From: Flavobacterium aquatile LMG 4008 = ATCC 11947
GTDB taxonomy: Bacteria; Bacteroidota; Bacteroidia; Flavobacteriales; Flavobacteriaceae
Assembly: GCF_000757385.1 (NCBI RefSeq)
Contig: NZ_JRHH01000002.1
Span: forward strand, 62,001-126,000
Reading direction: 5' to 3'
Length of the DNA: 64,000 nt
Within the stretch, counting starts at the first letter, position 1, and every line of letters starts with the position of its first letter. The translations under genes were made by a program, and so were the position numbers. Positions 17,414-25,800 of this stretch are shown piece by piece. The notes beneath the pieces are model-generated. The model did no database searches, had not been told where the DNA came from, and saw only the letters and a program-made list of their open reading frames with translations.

Positions 17414-18703
17414 TTATTTACTCCATTCAATTTTTCTAGAGAAGTACATTACGGCGGCAAGAATGCAGAATAAACCGATGCTTCCTACTAAAAGTGCGTA
17501 ATCTTCGAGCTGAATTATCACGTAAATAAAGGTGTAAAGTACTGATAAAGAAACACCTATAAAGAGTGGAAATTTTCTGTCTTTGAGTATGGAAATGGAA
17601 TATAAGGCGATTAAAACTACAACTGAAGTTCCTGCAATGGCGTAGGCGAGGCTGAAACTACTGTGTTCTGTGATGGAAATGAGTAGTGTGTAAAACATGA
17701 TTAAGGCGATTCCAATCATGCTGTATTGAAAAATATGGATGCTGATTTTACTGATGGATTGGATGAGGAAAAAGATTAAAAACGTGAGTCCGATTACTAG
17801 AAATCCGTATTTGGAGGCGCGTTCGTTTTGCTGATATTCGTCGACTGGTGTGATAAAATCTACGGCAAAAGCATACTTATTGAGCTTGGGCAAAGTTTCA
17901 AAATTTTCCTGCGCAAATGGTCGGTTGAAGTGAAGGATTTTCCAGTTGGCGTTGAATCCTGTGTTGGAGATTTTTTTATCGTTAGGAATAAAACTTCCAT
18001 TAAAACTTGGGGAATTCCAGTTGGATGTCATCTTGGCGTCGGTGGTTTTACCAATAGGAACGATACTAATGCTCTTGCTTCCGTTGTAGGTAATGTTCAT
18101 GTTGAAGTTGGCGTTTTTAATGGAATTGTAATCGATGAAACCGGTTTCTAGTAACTCGATAGAATCGTTGGATTGGTTGCCGTGATTGGGTTCGAAGGTG
18201 TAGTTGGTGTTGCCAATTTTGATTTTTACTTCGTCGTTGATGCTTTTTAGATTGGTGGTTCTAATAACAATTGTGGCTTTGTCCCAAAAGACATTTTCGG
18301 TTGGAATGCTTTTTTTAGCGAAATTGGGTTCGGTATAATTTCCAGAAAATTCCATTTTAGTAGTAAACACATTCGATTTGTAAATGCTTCTTTGCAAAGG
18401 CGATTTCATTTCGGTGTTGGTTACATTCGATAATTTTTCGGGAAAGAAATAGGCGTTTTGGACTTGACTCGTGATTGGATCTTTGTACGGAATTTTTAAA
18501 ATTGGACCATAAAAATAAACGCTTTCACCCCATTTTGAAATGGTTTCTGCGATAACTTCTTTTTGGCGAATGCTTCTTTCTGCAATTAAATCCTGAATTA
18601 AGGTAAGCGGAATTAGTAGGATTAACGTAAGTAAACCTACCATAATCATTTTGGCAGTTGTTGATTGAAAGAAACCTTTAGTTTCTGATTCTAGATTTTC
18701 CAT
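17414..18703 (-). CDS. creD: CreD family inner-membrane protein
   Basis: The 429-residue protein has an N-terminal transmembrane helix followed by LTLIQDLIAERSIRQKEV, the hallmark of CreD, then a large periplasmic beta-rich domain (about 45-290) and about five C-terminal transmembrane helices (about 297-425). CreD in proteobacteria belongs to the CreBC regulon and affects envelope integrity and beta-lactam/colicin tolerance; its molecular activity is not established. Here it is the last gene of a minus-strand operon starting with a membrane protein and a winged-helix regulator, an association that replaces the CreBC two-component system. The gap to the Coq4-like gene is 64 bases. Confidence 0.9.
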   Translation of the reverse strand: MENLESETKGFFQSTTAKMIMVGLLTLILLIPLTLIQDLIAERSIRQKEVIAETISKWGESVYFYGPILKIPYKDPITSQVQNAYFFPEKLSNVTNTEMKSPLQRSIYKSNVFTTKMEFSGNYTEPNFAKKSIPTENVFWDKATIVIRTTNLKSINDEVKIKIGNTNYTFEPNHGNQSNDSIELLETGFIDYNSIKNANFNMNITYNGSKSISIVPIGKTTDAKMTSNWNSPSFNGSFIPNDKKISNTGFNANWKILHFNRPFAQENFETLPKLNKYAFAVDFITPVDEYQQNERASKYGFLVIGLTFLIFFLIQSISKISIHIFQYSMIGIALIMFYTLLISITEHSSFSLAYAIAGTSVVVLIALYSISILKDRKFPLFIGVSLSVLYTFIYVIIQLEDYALLVGSIGLFCILAAVMYFSRKIEWSK

Positions 18704-18767
18704 GTTGTTGCTGATTAAAAATTATTTATATTGATTTTTGAAATTGAAATTGATTTTTGAGATTGTA

Positions 18768-19223
18768 TCATTTAATATTAAAAGTGGTTTGAATTGTTTT
18801 TATAGGAATCACTAGCATCTTTTGAAAGTCTAAATCATGAATGCGATGTGCCGATTTTCCTCGATTGAAGTTTTTTATAAATTGCTTAATTTGAGTAGGA
18901 TAGAAGATGGTTCCAATAGTGATTACCATAAATAAATAGGCACTTTTTTTACCGTTTCCGAGTAAGAAAAACTGCATTGCAATTTCTTCTGGAACAGAAA
19001 CTGATGTGTTGGTTAGCACATGAATTACATCGTGATCTTCTAGTTTGGGTTGCATTTGGAAGTTATATTTTAGTAAAAAACATCCTAGGTGAAATCCTAA
19101 ACTGTCTTGATTGTATTGAATTAATTCTGATGGCGTGATGTTCCATGGAGTTCCTTTTTTGAAGAACTTTTGATAGGGTTTCTTCGTGATTTCGTACATT
19201 TTTTCGATTAATAAATCTCTCAT
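18768..19223 (-). CDS. Coq4-like protein
   Basis: The 151-residue protein carries HDVIHVLTNTSVSVPEE at about residues 65-81, matching the HDxxH-(x)10-11-E zinc motif of the Coq4 family. Coq4 in mitochondria and some bacteria acts in the modification of the ubiquinone head group. Bacteroidota normally make menaquinone rather than ubiquinone, so a different prenyl-quinone or prenyl-lipid role is likely. It follows the MpaB-like gene by 11 bases and is almost certainly co-translated with it. No transmembrane segment is evident beyond a mildly hydrophobic stretch. Confidence 0.65.
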   Translation of the reverse strand: MRDLLIEKMYEITKKPYQKFFKKGTPWNITPSELIQYNQDSLGFHLGCFLLKYNFQMQPKLEDHDVIHVLTNTSVSVPEEIAMQFFLLGNGKKSAYLFMVITIGTIFYPTQIKQFIKNFNRGKSAHRIHDLDFQKMLVIPIKTIQTTFNIK

Positions 19224-19234
19224 ACTAATATTGT

Positions 19235-20002
19235 TTATAGATTTTCAAATTTTCCTATGTTGGCAATTTCTTGCTTGTGTTTACCGGGAAGTAGGATTGA
19301 TTTTAGGAGGTTATCGAGCTTTAGAGCTTTAGAAAATTTATACAGATTAATAACTAAAATTGTGGGAAAGTACGAAGTTGTAAAAAGCTTGTTATACACA
19401 ATCTTCGGAACTAAAATCTGTTGAATTTGTATTAAAATGAAATACCGAAAACTGCCTAAATGTTTTTTGTATTGTTCGAAAAGATGGATAGTGAATTTTC
19501 CTTTTTCCAAATCGTTTTTTAGATGGATGTTTCGGTCTATTATCCATTCGTTGTAGTTTATTGGTAAATTTTTTAAGTTCATTCGTAGCCCTAATTTCAT
19601 GAACACATCGAAAATTTCTTCTTTTTCTTTGATTTCTAATTTTCTTTCCAATATTTCAAAAGAGCGAATAGAATAGTCAATTAGCATGTAAAGGACATCT
19701 CGGTATGCCCAATCGGGTATTGATTGTTCGCGACTTTTTTCTACGCCTTGATGGATTTGTGTGATTTTATCAATCGTTGCCAAAGCCATTTGCTCTTCTT
19801 GAAAAATAATTTTTTGGGCATATTCCACAGTAGAAAATAATCGTTCCAATGGGTTCGTCGGAATCTTTCCAGTATAATACAACCAATCGACTGCTTTGTT
19901 TAAAGCAAATTCGGCAGCCGAACCAGCAAAAATTAGTAGAACAGTATCGGTTCTTTTCCAAATGTCTCTTACAATTGAATTTTCGTCAACAAAGTAATTC
20001 AT
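19235..20002 (-). CDS. MpaB / rubber-oxygenase-like protein (DUF2236 family)
   Basis: The 255-residue protein follows the DUF2236 order: VLLIFAGSAAEFALNKAVD near the start, NPLERLFSTVEYAQKIIF (about 51-68), a conserved His in ITQIHQGVEK (about 85-87), WAYRDVLYMLIDYSIRSFEIL and a helical C-terminal half. Characterised relatives are the latex clearing protein Lcp and the fungal MpaB oxygenase, which cleave C=C bonds of polyprenyl chains using a haem or metal centre. The activity here is inferred from family. It has an ACTTTG-N5-CAAAGT inverted repeat 28 bases before its start, so it can be switched separately from the upstream pair. Confidence 0.7.
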   Translation of the reverse strand: MNYFVDENSIVRDIWKRTDTVLLIFAGSAAEFALNKAVDWLYYTGKIPTNPLERLFSTVEYAQKIIFQEEQMALATIDKITQIHQGVEKSREQSIPDWAYRDVLYMLIDYSIRSFEILERKLEIKEKEEIFDVFMKLGLRMNLKNLPINYNEWIIDRNIHLKNDLEKGKFTIHLFEQYKKHLGSFRYFILIQIQQILVPKIVYNKLFTTSYFPTILVINLYKFSKALKLDNLLKSILLPGKHKQEIANIGKFENL

Positions 20003-20029
20003 GATTTCATTTTTAATAATTTATAAAGT

Positions 20030-20046
20030 ACTTTGAAATTCAAAGT
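20030..20046. promoter_or_regulatory. Inverted-repeat operator candidate ACTTTG-N5-CAAAGT before the MpaB-like gene
   Basis: ACTTTG (20030-20035) and CAAAGT (20041-20046) flank AAATT. The flanks TAAAGT and AAAT are shared with the site at 21034-21050. On the minus strand its first arm forms TTACTTTG, close to the -7 consensus, so binding would block transcription. Confidence 0.6.
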
Positions 20047-20066
20047 AAATAGATAAAAAAATAGGT

Positions 20067-20363
20067 TTAAGTTTTTGATATTAATTTTTCGAGCGCATCA
20101 ATGTGAGCCGAAAATGCTTTTTTTCCGTCTTTGCTGGCACTGTATTTTGTGTTTGGTTTTTTTCCGATAAATTGCTTTTCAATTTGAATATAATTTTCGG
20201 CTTCTAAGGCTTTGGTGTGTGAGGCAAGGTTGCCGTCGGTTACACCAAGAAGTTCTTTTAGCATATTAAAATCGGCACTTTCGTTCACCATCAAAATCGA
20301 CATGATACCCAAACGAATTCGGTGATCAAAGGCTTTGTTGATATTTTGGATGATGGTTTTCAT
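20067..20363 (-). CDS. Winged-helix transcriptional regulator (MarR/ArsR-like, HTH_34 type)
   Basis: The 98-residue protein is a single winged-helix domain: NKAFDHRIRLGIMSILM, recognition region LKELLGVTDGNLASHTKALEAENYI and wing IEKQFIGKKPNTKYSASKDGKKAF. It belongs to the small regulators of the PF13601 type often found beside integral membrane proteins in Bacteroidota. It lies between two genes that each carry the same 17-bp inverted repeat upstream, so autoregulation of this operon is the simplest reading. No ligand-binding domain or cysteine switch is apparent. Confidence 0.85.
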   Translation of the reverse strand: MKTIIQNINKAFDHRIRLGIMSILMVNESADFNMLKELLGVTDGNLASHTKALEAENYIQIEKQFIGKKPNTKYSASKDGKKAFSAHIDALEKLISKT

Positions 20364-20401
20364 AAGTTTCGTTAGAATGTAATGTACAAATTTAAAGCAA
20401 A

Positions 20402-21025
20402 TTAATTTCTATCATATTTAAAATACATTACACTGCCATAAAGAATGTGGCAAACGCCAAATCCTAATGCCCAAAATAATAATCCATAACCTAAGAACCA
20501 TGTAGAAAGCAATCCTAAAAATATCATTGTAAGTCCTAAATATCGTACGTCACCAAGCGTATATTTACTTGCATTTACACAAGCTAATCCATAAAAAATC
20601 AGAGTTAGTGGTGCTACTAAACTTAATATTTCTTTTTCTATTAGAAATAAAATAAAAAAACCTCCAGTCGCTAATGGAATTCCGAAATTTATCACCAATC
20701 TTTTTGAGGAAACATTCCAAACTTTATCTTCTGTTTTACTCGCTTTTCTAACGCTTAAAACTATTCCAGTAATGATGGATAAAATAAGAACTGAAGCAGC
20801 AATAATAAATAGTTTAATTACAGCAGATTCTGAAATTATTAAATTTTTATAATTTCCAATAGTGGTCGTGTCAAAGTATATGGTTTTATAGGCAAACCAA
20901 GCACCAACTAAAGAATATATTCCAGCTAAAACACCAGATAATCCGCTTAGCGAAATAAAACGCGATGATTGATTCATCATATTTTTTATTTCAGAAATGT
21001 CATTAAGATATTTTTCGTTTTCCAT
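20402..21025 (-). CDS. Predicted integral membrane protein, first gene of the regulator operon
   Basis: I do not recognise a characterised family. The 207 residues hold six or so hydrophobic segments: SLSGLSGVLAGIYSLVGAWFA (27-47), a segment near 70-90, GGFFILFLIEKEIL (about 121-134), LTLIFYGLACVNA, LGLTMIFLGLLSTWFLGYGLLFWALGFGV (about 163-191). Similar proteins accompany small winged-helix regulators in Bacteroidota genomes, and the pair may sense or report membrane state. The start at 21025 lies 9 bases after an ACTTTG-N5-CAAAGT inverted repeat. The regulator gene begins 38 bases after its stop. Confidence 0.7.
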   Translation of the reverse strand: MENEKYLNDISEIKNMMNQSSRFISLSGLSGVLAGIYSLVGAWFAYKTIYFDTTTIGNYKNLIISESAVIKLFIIAASVLILSIITGIVLSVRKASKTEDKVWNVSSKRLVINFGIPLATGGFFILFLIEKEILSLVAPLTLIFYGLACVNASKYTLGDVRYLGLTMIFLGLLSTWFLGYGLLFWALGFGVCHILYGSVMYFKYDRN

Positions 21026-21033
21026 TTTAAAGT

Positions 21034-21050
21034 ACTTTGAAGTACAAAGT
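21034..21050. promoter_or_regulatory. Inverted-repeat operator candidate ACTTTG-N5-CAAAGT before the membrane protein/regulator pair
   Basis: ACTTTG (21034-21039) and CAAAGT (21045-21050) flank AAGTA, within the context TAAAGTACTTTGAA shared with 20030-20046. The minus-strand arm TTACTTTG resembles the -7 element, so the operator would overlap the promoter. Confidence 0.6.
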
Positions 21051-21088
21051 AAATGAATAATAATTGTTCAACCAAATGTTTTTTCATT

Positions 21089-21096
21089 TATTTTTG
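21089..21096 (+). promoter_or_regulatory. -7 promoter element TATTTTTG with TTG at 21064-21066, for the M28 peptidase gene
   Basis: TATTTTTG fits TAnnTTTG and a TTG lies at a suitable -33 position. The ATG is 17 bases downstream at 21114. Confidence 0.6.
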
Positions 21097-21113
21097 ATGT
21101 AAATATTAAATAC

Positions 21114-22484
21114 ATGAAAAAAATCACGGTACTCCTTTTGCTTCAAGCATCTTTATCTTTTTCGCAAACTACAGATGAGCAAATGCTCAAAGAAATTTAC
21201 AAGTCGGCTTTAACTGATAGTAAATGTTATTCTTGGTTAGATGATCTGTCTAATAAAATTGGGTCGCGTTTATCGGGTTCTGTAGGTGCTGAAAAAGCAG
21301 TTTTATATACCAAAAAAGAATTAGAAACTCTTGGTTTAGATAAAGTGTATCTTCAAGAAGTTATGGTTCCAAAATGGGTGCGAGGCGAGAAGGAAATAGC
21401 GTATCTGATTCATGGTAAAAAGAAAGTTTCCTTTCCAATATGTGCTTTAGGAATGTCGGTTGCGACTCCAAAAGATGGTTTGACTGCTAATGTAATTGAA
21501 GTTAAAAGCCTTGAAGAATTAAAAGCATTAGGTTCGGAAAAAGTAAAAGGTAAAATCATATTTTTTAATCGTCCAATGAATCCAGAATTTGTAGAAACTT
21601 TTCATGCCTATGGAAGTTGTGTTGACCAACGATCGTCTGGCGCAAGAGAAGCTGGTGAGCTTGGAGCAAGTGGAGTTATAGTCCGATCAATGAATTTAAG
21701 ATTAGATGATTTTCCGCATACGGGTTCTACGAATTATAAAGATATTGCCTTAGATAAACGAATTCCAGCGGCAGCAATTTCTACAAATGGAGCTGAAGCT
21801 TTGAGCAAATTATTGAAAGAAAATCCTAATGCAAAATTGTTTTTTAAGCAATCTTGTAAGCAATTTGATGATGTTCTCTCCTACAATGTTGTGGGTGAAA
21901 TTACTGGAAAAGAGTTTCCAAATAAAATTATGGTTGTTGGCGGGCATCTTGACTCATGGGATTTAGGTGATGGTTCTCATGATGATGGAGCAGGTTGTGT
22001 TCAAAGTATGGCAGTTTTAGAAATGTTCAAAAAGTTGAATTATAAACCTAAAAATACGATAAGGGCTGTATTATTTATGAACGAAGAGAATGGAGTAAAA
22101 GGAGGTTTGAAGTATGAAGAATTGTCCAATAAGAATAGTGAGAATCATATTTTTGCTTTAGAAAGTGATTCTGGTGGCTTTACTCCGAGGGGTTTTTCTA
22201 TAGATGCAGATAATACTAATTTTGATAAAATTTCAAATTGGAAAAGTTTATTTGAACCTTATTTGATTCATATTTTTAGAAAAGGGCATACAGGAGTTGA
22301 TATTGGTCCATTAAAATCAGACAAAATTGTGAAAGTTGGTTTGCAGCCAGATTCTCAGCGTTATTTTGATTATCACCATGCAGCCAATGATACTTTTGAT
22401 GCCGTTAATAAACGTGAATTAGAACTCGGAGCTGCATCGATGGCGGCTTTAATGTATTTGTTTGATCAATATGGCTTACAATAG
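21114..22484 (+). CDS. Secreted M28-family zinc aminopeptidase/carboxypeptidase-Q-like
   Basis: The 456-residue protein has a signal peptide (1-17, LLLLQASLSFSQ). A PA-like inserted domain occupies about 110-250. The di-zinc site is visible: HLDSWDLGDGSHDDGAG (about 278-294, His/Asp ligands), NEENG (Glu pair, about 323-326), LESDSGG (Asp, about 350) and DYHHAAND (final His, about 422-424). It would remove residues from peptides in the periplasm or outside the cell. The DUF1801 gene starts on the base after its stop, so the two are translationally linked. Confidence 0.9.
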   Translation: MKKITVLLLLQASLSFSQTTDEQMLKEIYKSALTDSKCYSWLDDLSNKIGSRLSGSVGAEKAVLYTKKELETLGLDKVYLQEVMVPKWVRGEKEIAYLIHGKKKVSFPICALGMSVATPKDGLTANVIEVKSLEELKALGSEKVKGKIIFFNRPMNPEFVETFHAYGSCVDQRSSGAREAGELGASGVIVRSMNLRLDDFPHTGSTNYKDIALDKRIPAAAISTNGAEALSKLLKENPNAKLFFKQSCKQFDDVLSYNVVGEITGKEFPNKIMVVGGHLDSWDLGDGSHDDGAGCVQSMAVLEMFKKLNYKPKNTIRAVLFMNEENGVKGGLKYEELSNKNSENHIFALESDSGGFTPRGFSIDADNTNFDKISNWKSLFEPYLIHIFRKGHTGVDIGPLKSDKIVKVGLQPDSQRYFDYHHAANDTFDAVNKRELELGAASMAALMYLFDQYGLQ

Positions 22485-22832
22485 ATGAAACCTGCAGAAG
22501 AGTATATTTTAAATCAGCCCGAACCTTATCGATCGATGCTATTTAATTTGCAAATAATTATTGAAAGTCAAATTCCAGAAGTAGAATTATTATACAAATG
22601 GAAAATTCCATTTTATTACTATAAAGGAAAGCCGTTTTGTTATTTTAATGCAAGTCATAAAAGATATTACGTTGATTTAGGAATAGTAAAAGGTTTCCAA
22701 CTTACAATTCATCAAGATAAGTTAATATCAGAAAAAAGAAGTGTAATGAAATCTTTAAGGTACTATTCTGATGATGAAATTGATAGTGCTGTATTATTGG
22801 AAATTCTTCAAGAACTTATTAAACATTATTAA
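22485..22832 (+). CDS. DUF1801 domain protein
   Basis: The 115-residue protein reads as a complete DUF1801 (YdhG-like) domain: VELLYKWKIPFYYYKGKPFCYFNAS followed by YYVDLGIVKG and a basic C-terminal half. The fold is a small alpha/beta domain of unknown biochemical role. Its ATG immediately follows the TAG of the peptidase gene, with no intergenic base. A bidirectional terminator follows. Confidence 0.8.
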   Translation: MKPAEEYILNQPEPYRSMLFNLQIIIESQIPEVELLYKWKIPFYYYKGKPFCYFNASHKRYYVDLGIVKGFQLTIHQDKLISEKRSVMKSLRYYSDDEIDSAVLLEILQELIKHY

Positions 22833-22834
22833 AT

Positions 22835-22866
22835 AAAAAAAGAGACTGAATTTCAGTCTCTTTTTT
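22835..22866. terminator. Bidirectional terminator between DUF1801 and the T9SS cargo gene
   Basis: GAGACTG/CAGTCTC stem with an AATTT loop, preceded by an A run and followed by a T run, lies between two convergent genes. Confidence 0.85.
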
Positions 22867-22886
22867 ATTAAGATATTAGTTGAGAA

Positions 22887-25800
22887 TTATTTTATCTCTC
22901 TGTTGATATAAATCCAACCAGTTTTGGCCTCCATACCATCACGTTCTATTACATAATAGTAAGTTCCGTCTGGTAATTCATCTCCTTTATCAGATTGACC
23001 ATTCCACTCGTTAGTATAATTTGCCTTAGCATATACTTTTCCACCATAACGATTGAATAATGTTAACTGTTTTACATTGAAACCAGTTAAATCAAATGAA
23101 TCATTTAAGTCATCATTATTAGGAGAAATACCCTTTTGAATTAAGCATGTTGTAGAATTTGCTTCAAAAACAAATGAAGTACTGCAAGCACCAACTGTAA
23201 CTTGACAAGTATAATTACCAGGTGTAGTTACTGTAATTGTTGGACTATTAGTCCCAATTACAGTTCCTGATGGATTAGTCCATGAGTATGTTGCAAGTGC
23301 AGAATCAAAATTAGCATTAACAACTTCAAGAACATAAACTGCACCATCACATCCGCCTTCAACACTAAATTGAGGAGAATTAACTATAGTAACATTAAAA
23401 CTTTCTTCATCTGTACAGGTAGTTGTACCATTTGTATTGGCTGCATAAACGTAAATAGTTTGTGTAGCTGTAATAACTGTTCCAACAGCTAGTTGCGAAC
23501 CAGTTCCTCCAGCACTAGAGAAGTAATTACCAACAGATAAAGTAGGAAGTGTATAACTATCGCAAGCATTTACATTTGCTACAGCTGAAACAATTGGCGT
23601 AGAAACGACAACTACATTCATTGTTGTACCAGTAGCACAAGTGTCTGTAGTAGTAAACGTGTAAGTAAATGTTCCTGCAACTGAAGTATCAATTGTTGTT
23701 GGACTCCAAGTACCAGTAATTCCGTTTGAAGAAGTTAAAGGTAAAGTAGGAGCTGTTGTACCACTACATAATGGTCCAATTTGTGTAAATGAAGCAACCG
23801 TTGGTGTTACAATTGTAACAGAAATTGTTGTTGTATCAGCACATTGACCAGCATCTGGATAAAAAATATAATAGAAAGTTCCAACTACAGATGTATCAAT
23901 TGTTGCTGGACTCCAAGTACCAGTAATTCCATTTGTTGAAGTTAAAGGTAAAACAGGAGCGGTTGCATTTTGACAAAGTCCAGCGATTGGATTAAAAACT
24001 GAAGCCGTTAACGCATCAATAGTTACAGATAAAGTAGCCGTTGTTGCGCATATTCCAACATCAGGAGTAAATGTATAAACTGTTGTTCCTGCAACTGATG
24101 TATCAACTGTTGCTGGTAACCAACTTCCTGCAATTCCTTCAAGTGATGTTGTTGGTAAAATTGGCGCTGTACTTCCAATACAAATATTAGAAATAGGCGC
24201 AAAAGTAGTAATTACTTGATTAATAACAGTAACACTTAATGTAGTTGGTAGAGCACAAGCTTGACCTGCTACAGTAGTATCTGGAGTAAATGTATAAACA
24301 ACAGTTCCTACAACAGATGAATCTATTGTTGCAGGCGACCAAGTTCCAGTGATACCATTAGTTGAAACAGCAGGTAAAACAGGGCTTGTTGTGTTTTGAC
24401 AAACATCTGGAATTGCATTAAATGTTGGCGTCGATTCGCCTATTACTGTTACCTCTACAGTTACATTACTAACACAAGTTTGTGTAGGTGTAGTGTCTGG
24501 TGTAAAATCATAAGTAAATGTTCCAGCAACTGAAGTATCAATTGTACTTGGTGACCAAGTTCCAGTAATTCCATTAGTAGAAGTTAAAGGCAATATTGGC
24601 GCAGTAGTATTTTGACAAAGATTTGAAATTGGATCGAATGTTGGAGTTACTGGTGTATTAAATGTAACAGTTATAGTATCTTCTTCTGGATCAAGTAATC
24701 CACACGCCACAACGCACTTGTATGTACCAGAAGTTGCAACTGTTAAAGTTGGACCGGTTTCACCAGGAATTAAAGTTGTTCCATTATACCATGTGAAATC
24801 TGTTGTATTCGTTGAAGTTGCAACAATAGTATACGAATTACCACAAACCGTTACGTTTGGTTCTAACTCAACAGTACATGGACATATTGCTGTACCCGTA
24901 CTTGTTGGTGTTGGACCAAACTCTATAGTACTTGGTTGATTACTAAAATTAGTAATTAACAAAGTATAGTATTGACCTTGAATTGCATTTGGAATATCTG
25001 CAAATTCCACAGCAGCAGTAGAATAACTACAATCGACAACGTTAGTTGGAAAAGTTGTATTTCCATCTGGATAATCATAAAGTCCAGTACAAGTTGGTCC
25101 AGTTAACGGACCCCAAAGAATAAAATCTACATCTATTGGAGCTCCAGTTACTGCATTAGTTTGGGATATCTGGAATGTCAATGGGCCACTCGTTTCAATT
25201 TGAAAATTGTACCAAGCTGGATTTGGAGTTGAACCTAAACAACCTGGCGAACCTAAACTTGGTACATTTGTTGTTCCATTATAGGTTTGATCATCACCAC
25301 AAAATGATATACTATCAGTACATGATGTTATTAAAATGAAATTTGTTGGTCCATTCCAAGTACTAATATCTGTTGATGAACATACTGCTCTAACGTAATA
25401 TTCATAATTTATGTTAGTATCTAATCCAGTAGCAATATATGAATTTGTATTTACTATTGTTCCAACAGCATTTGCTGGAGGCAAACCAGTACCTGCTGGC
25501 TGAATTATTACTTCCCAAGAAGTTGCACTACCGTTTTCTAACCATGATAAGTTTACAGAAGTTGCAGTTAATGGTGTTGCCACCAAAACTGTTGGTCTTG
25601 GACAAGTTGGTACTGGTGCACAAGTTACATTAGCAACCCAACCAGTAGATTCAACACTTCCATTAGAAACAAATACAAATGTTAAGCAACCACTTGCAGT
25701 AGAAGCAATAAATTGTGGTGGTATAGCAGTCCCTGAATAAGTTCCTAATAAAACTCCAGCAGTGCTTGAACCATCGTAAACCGATAGTATATCACTATTT

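Noticed and set aside
17828..18151. Plus-strand 107-residue frame antisense to creD
   Set aside because: It lies wholly inside creD, whose frame is clearly conserved; the composition is that of a mirror frame.
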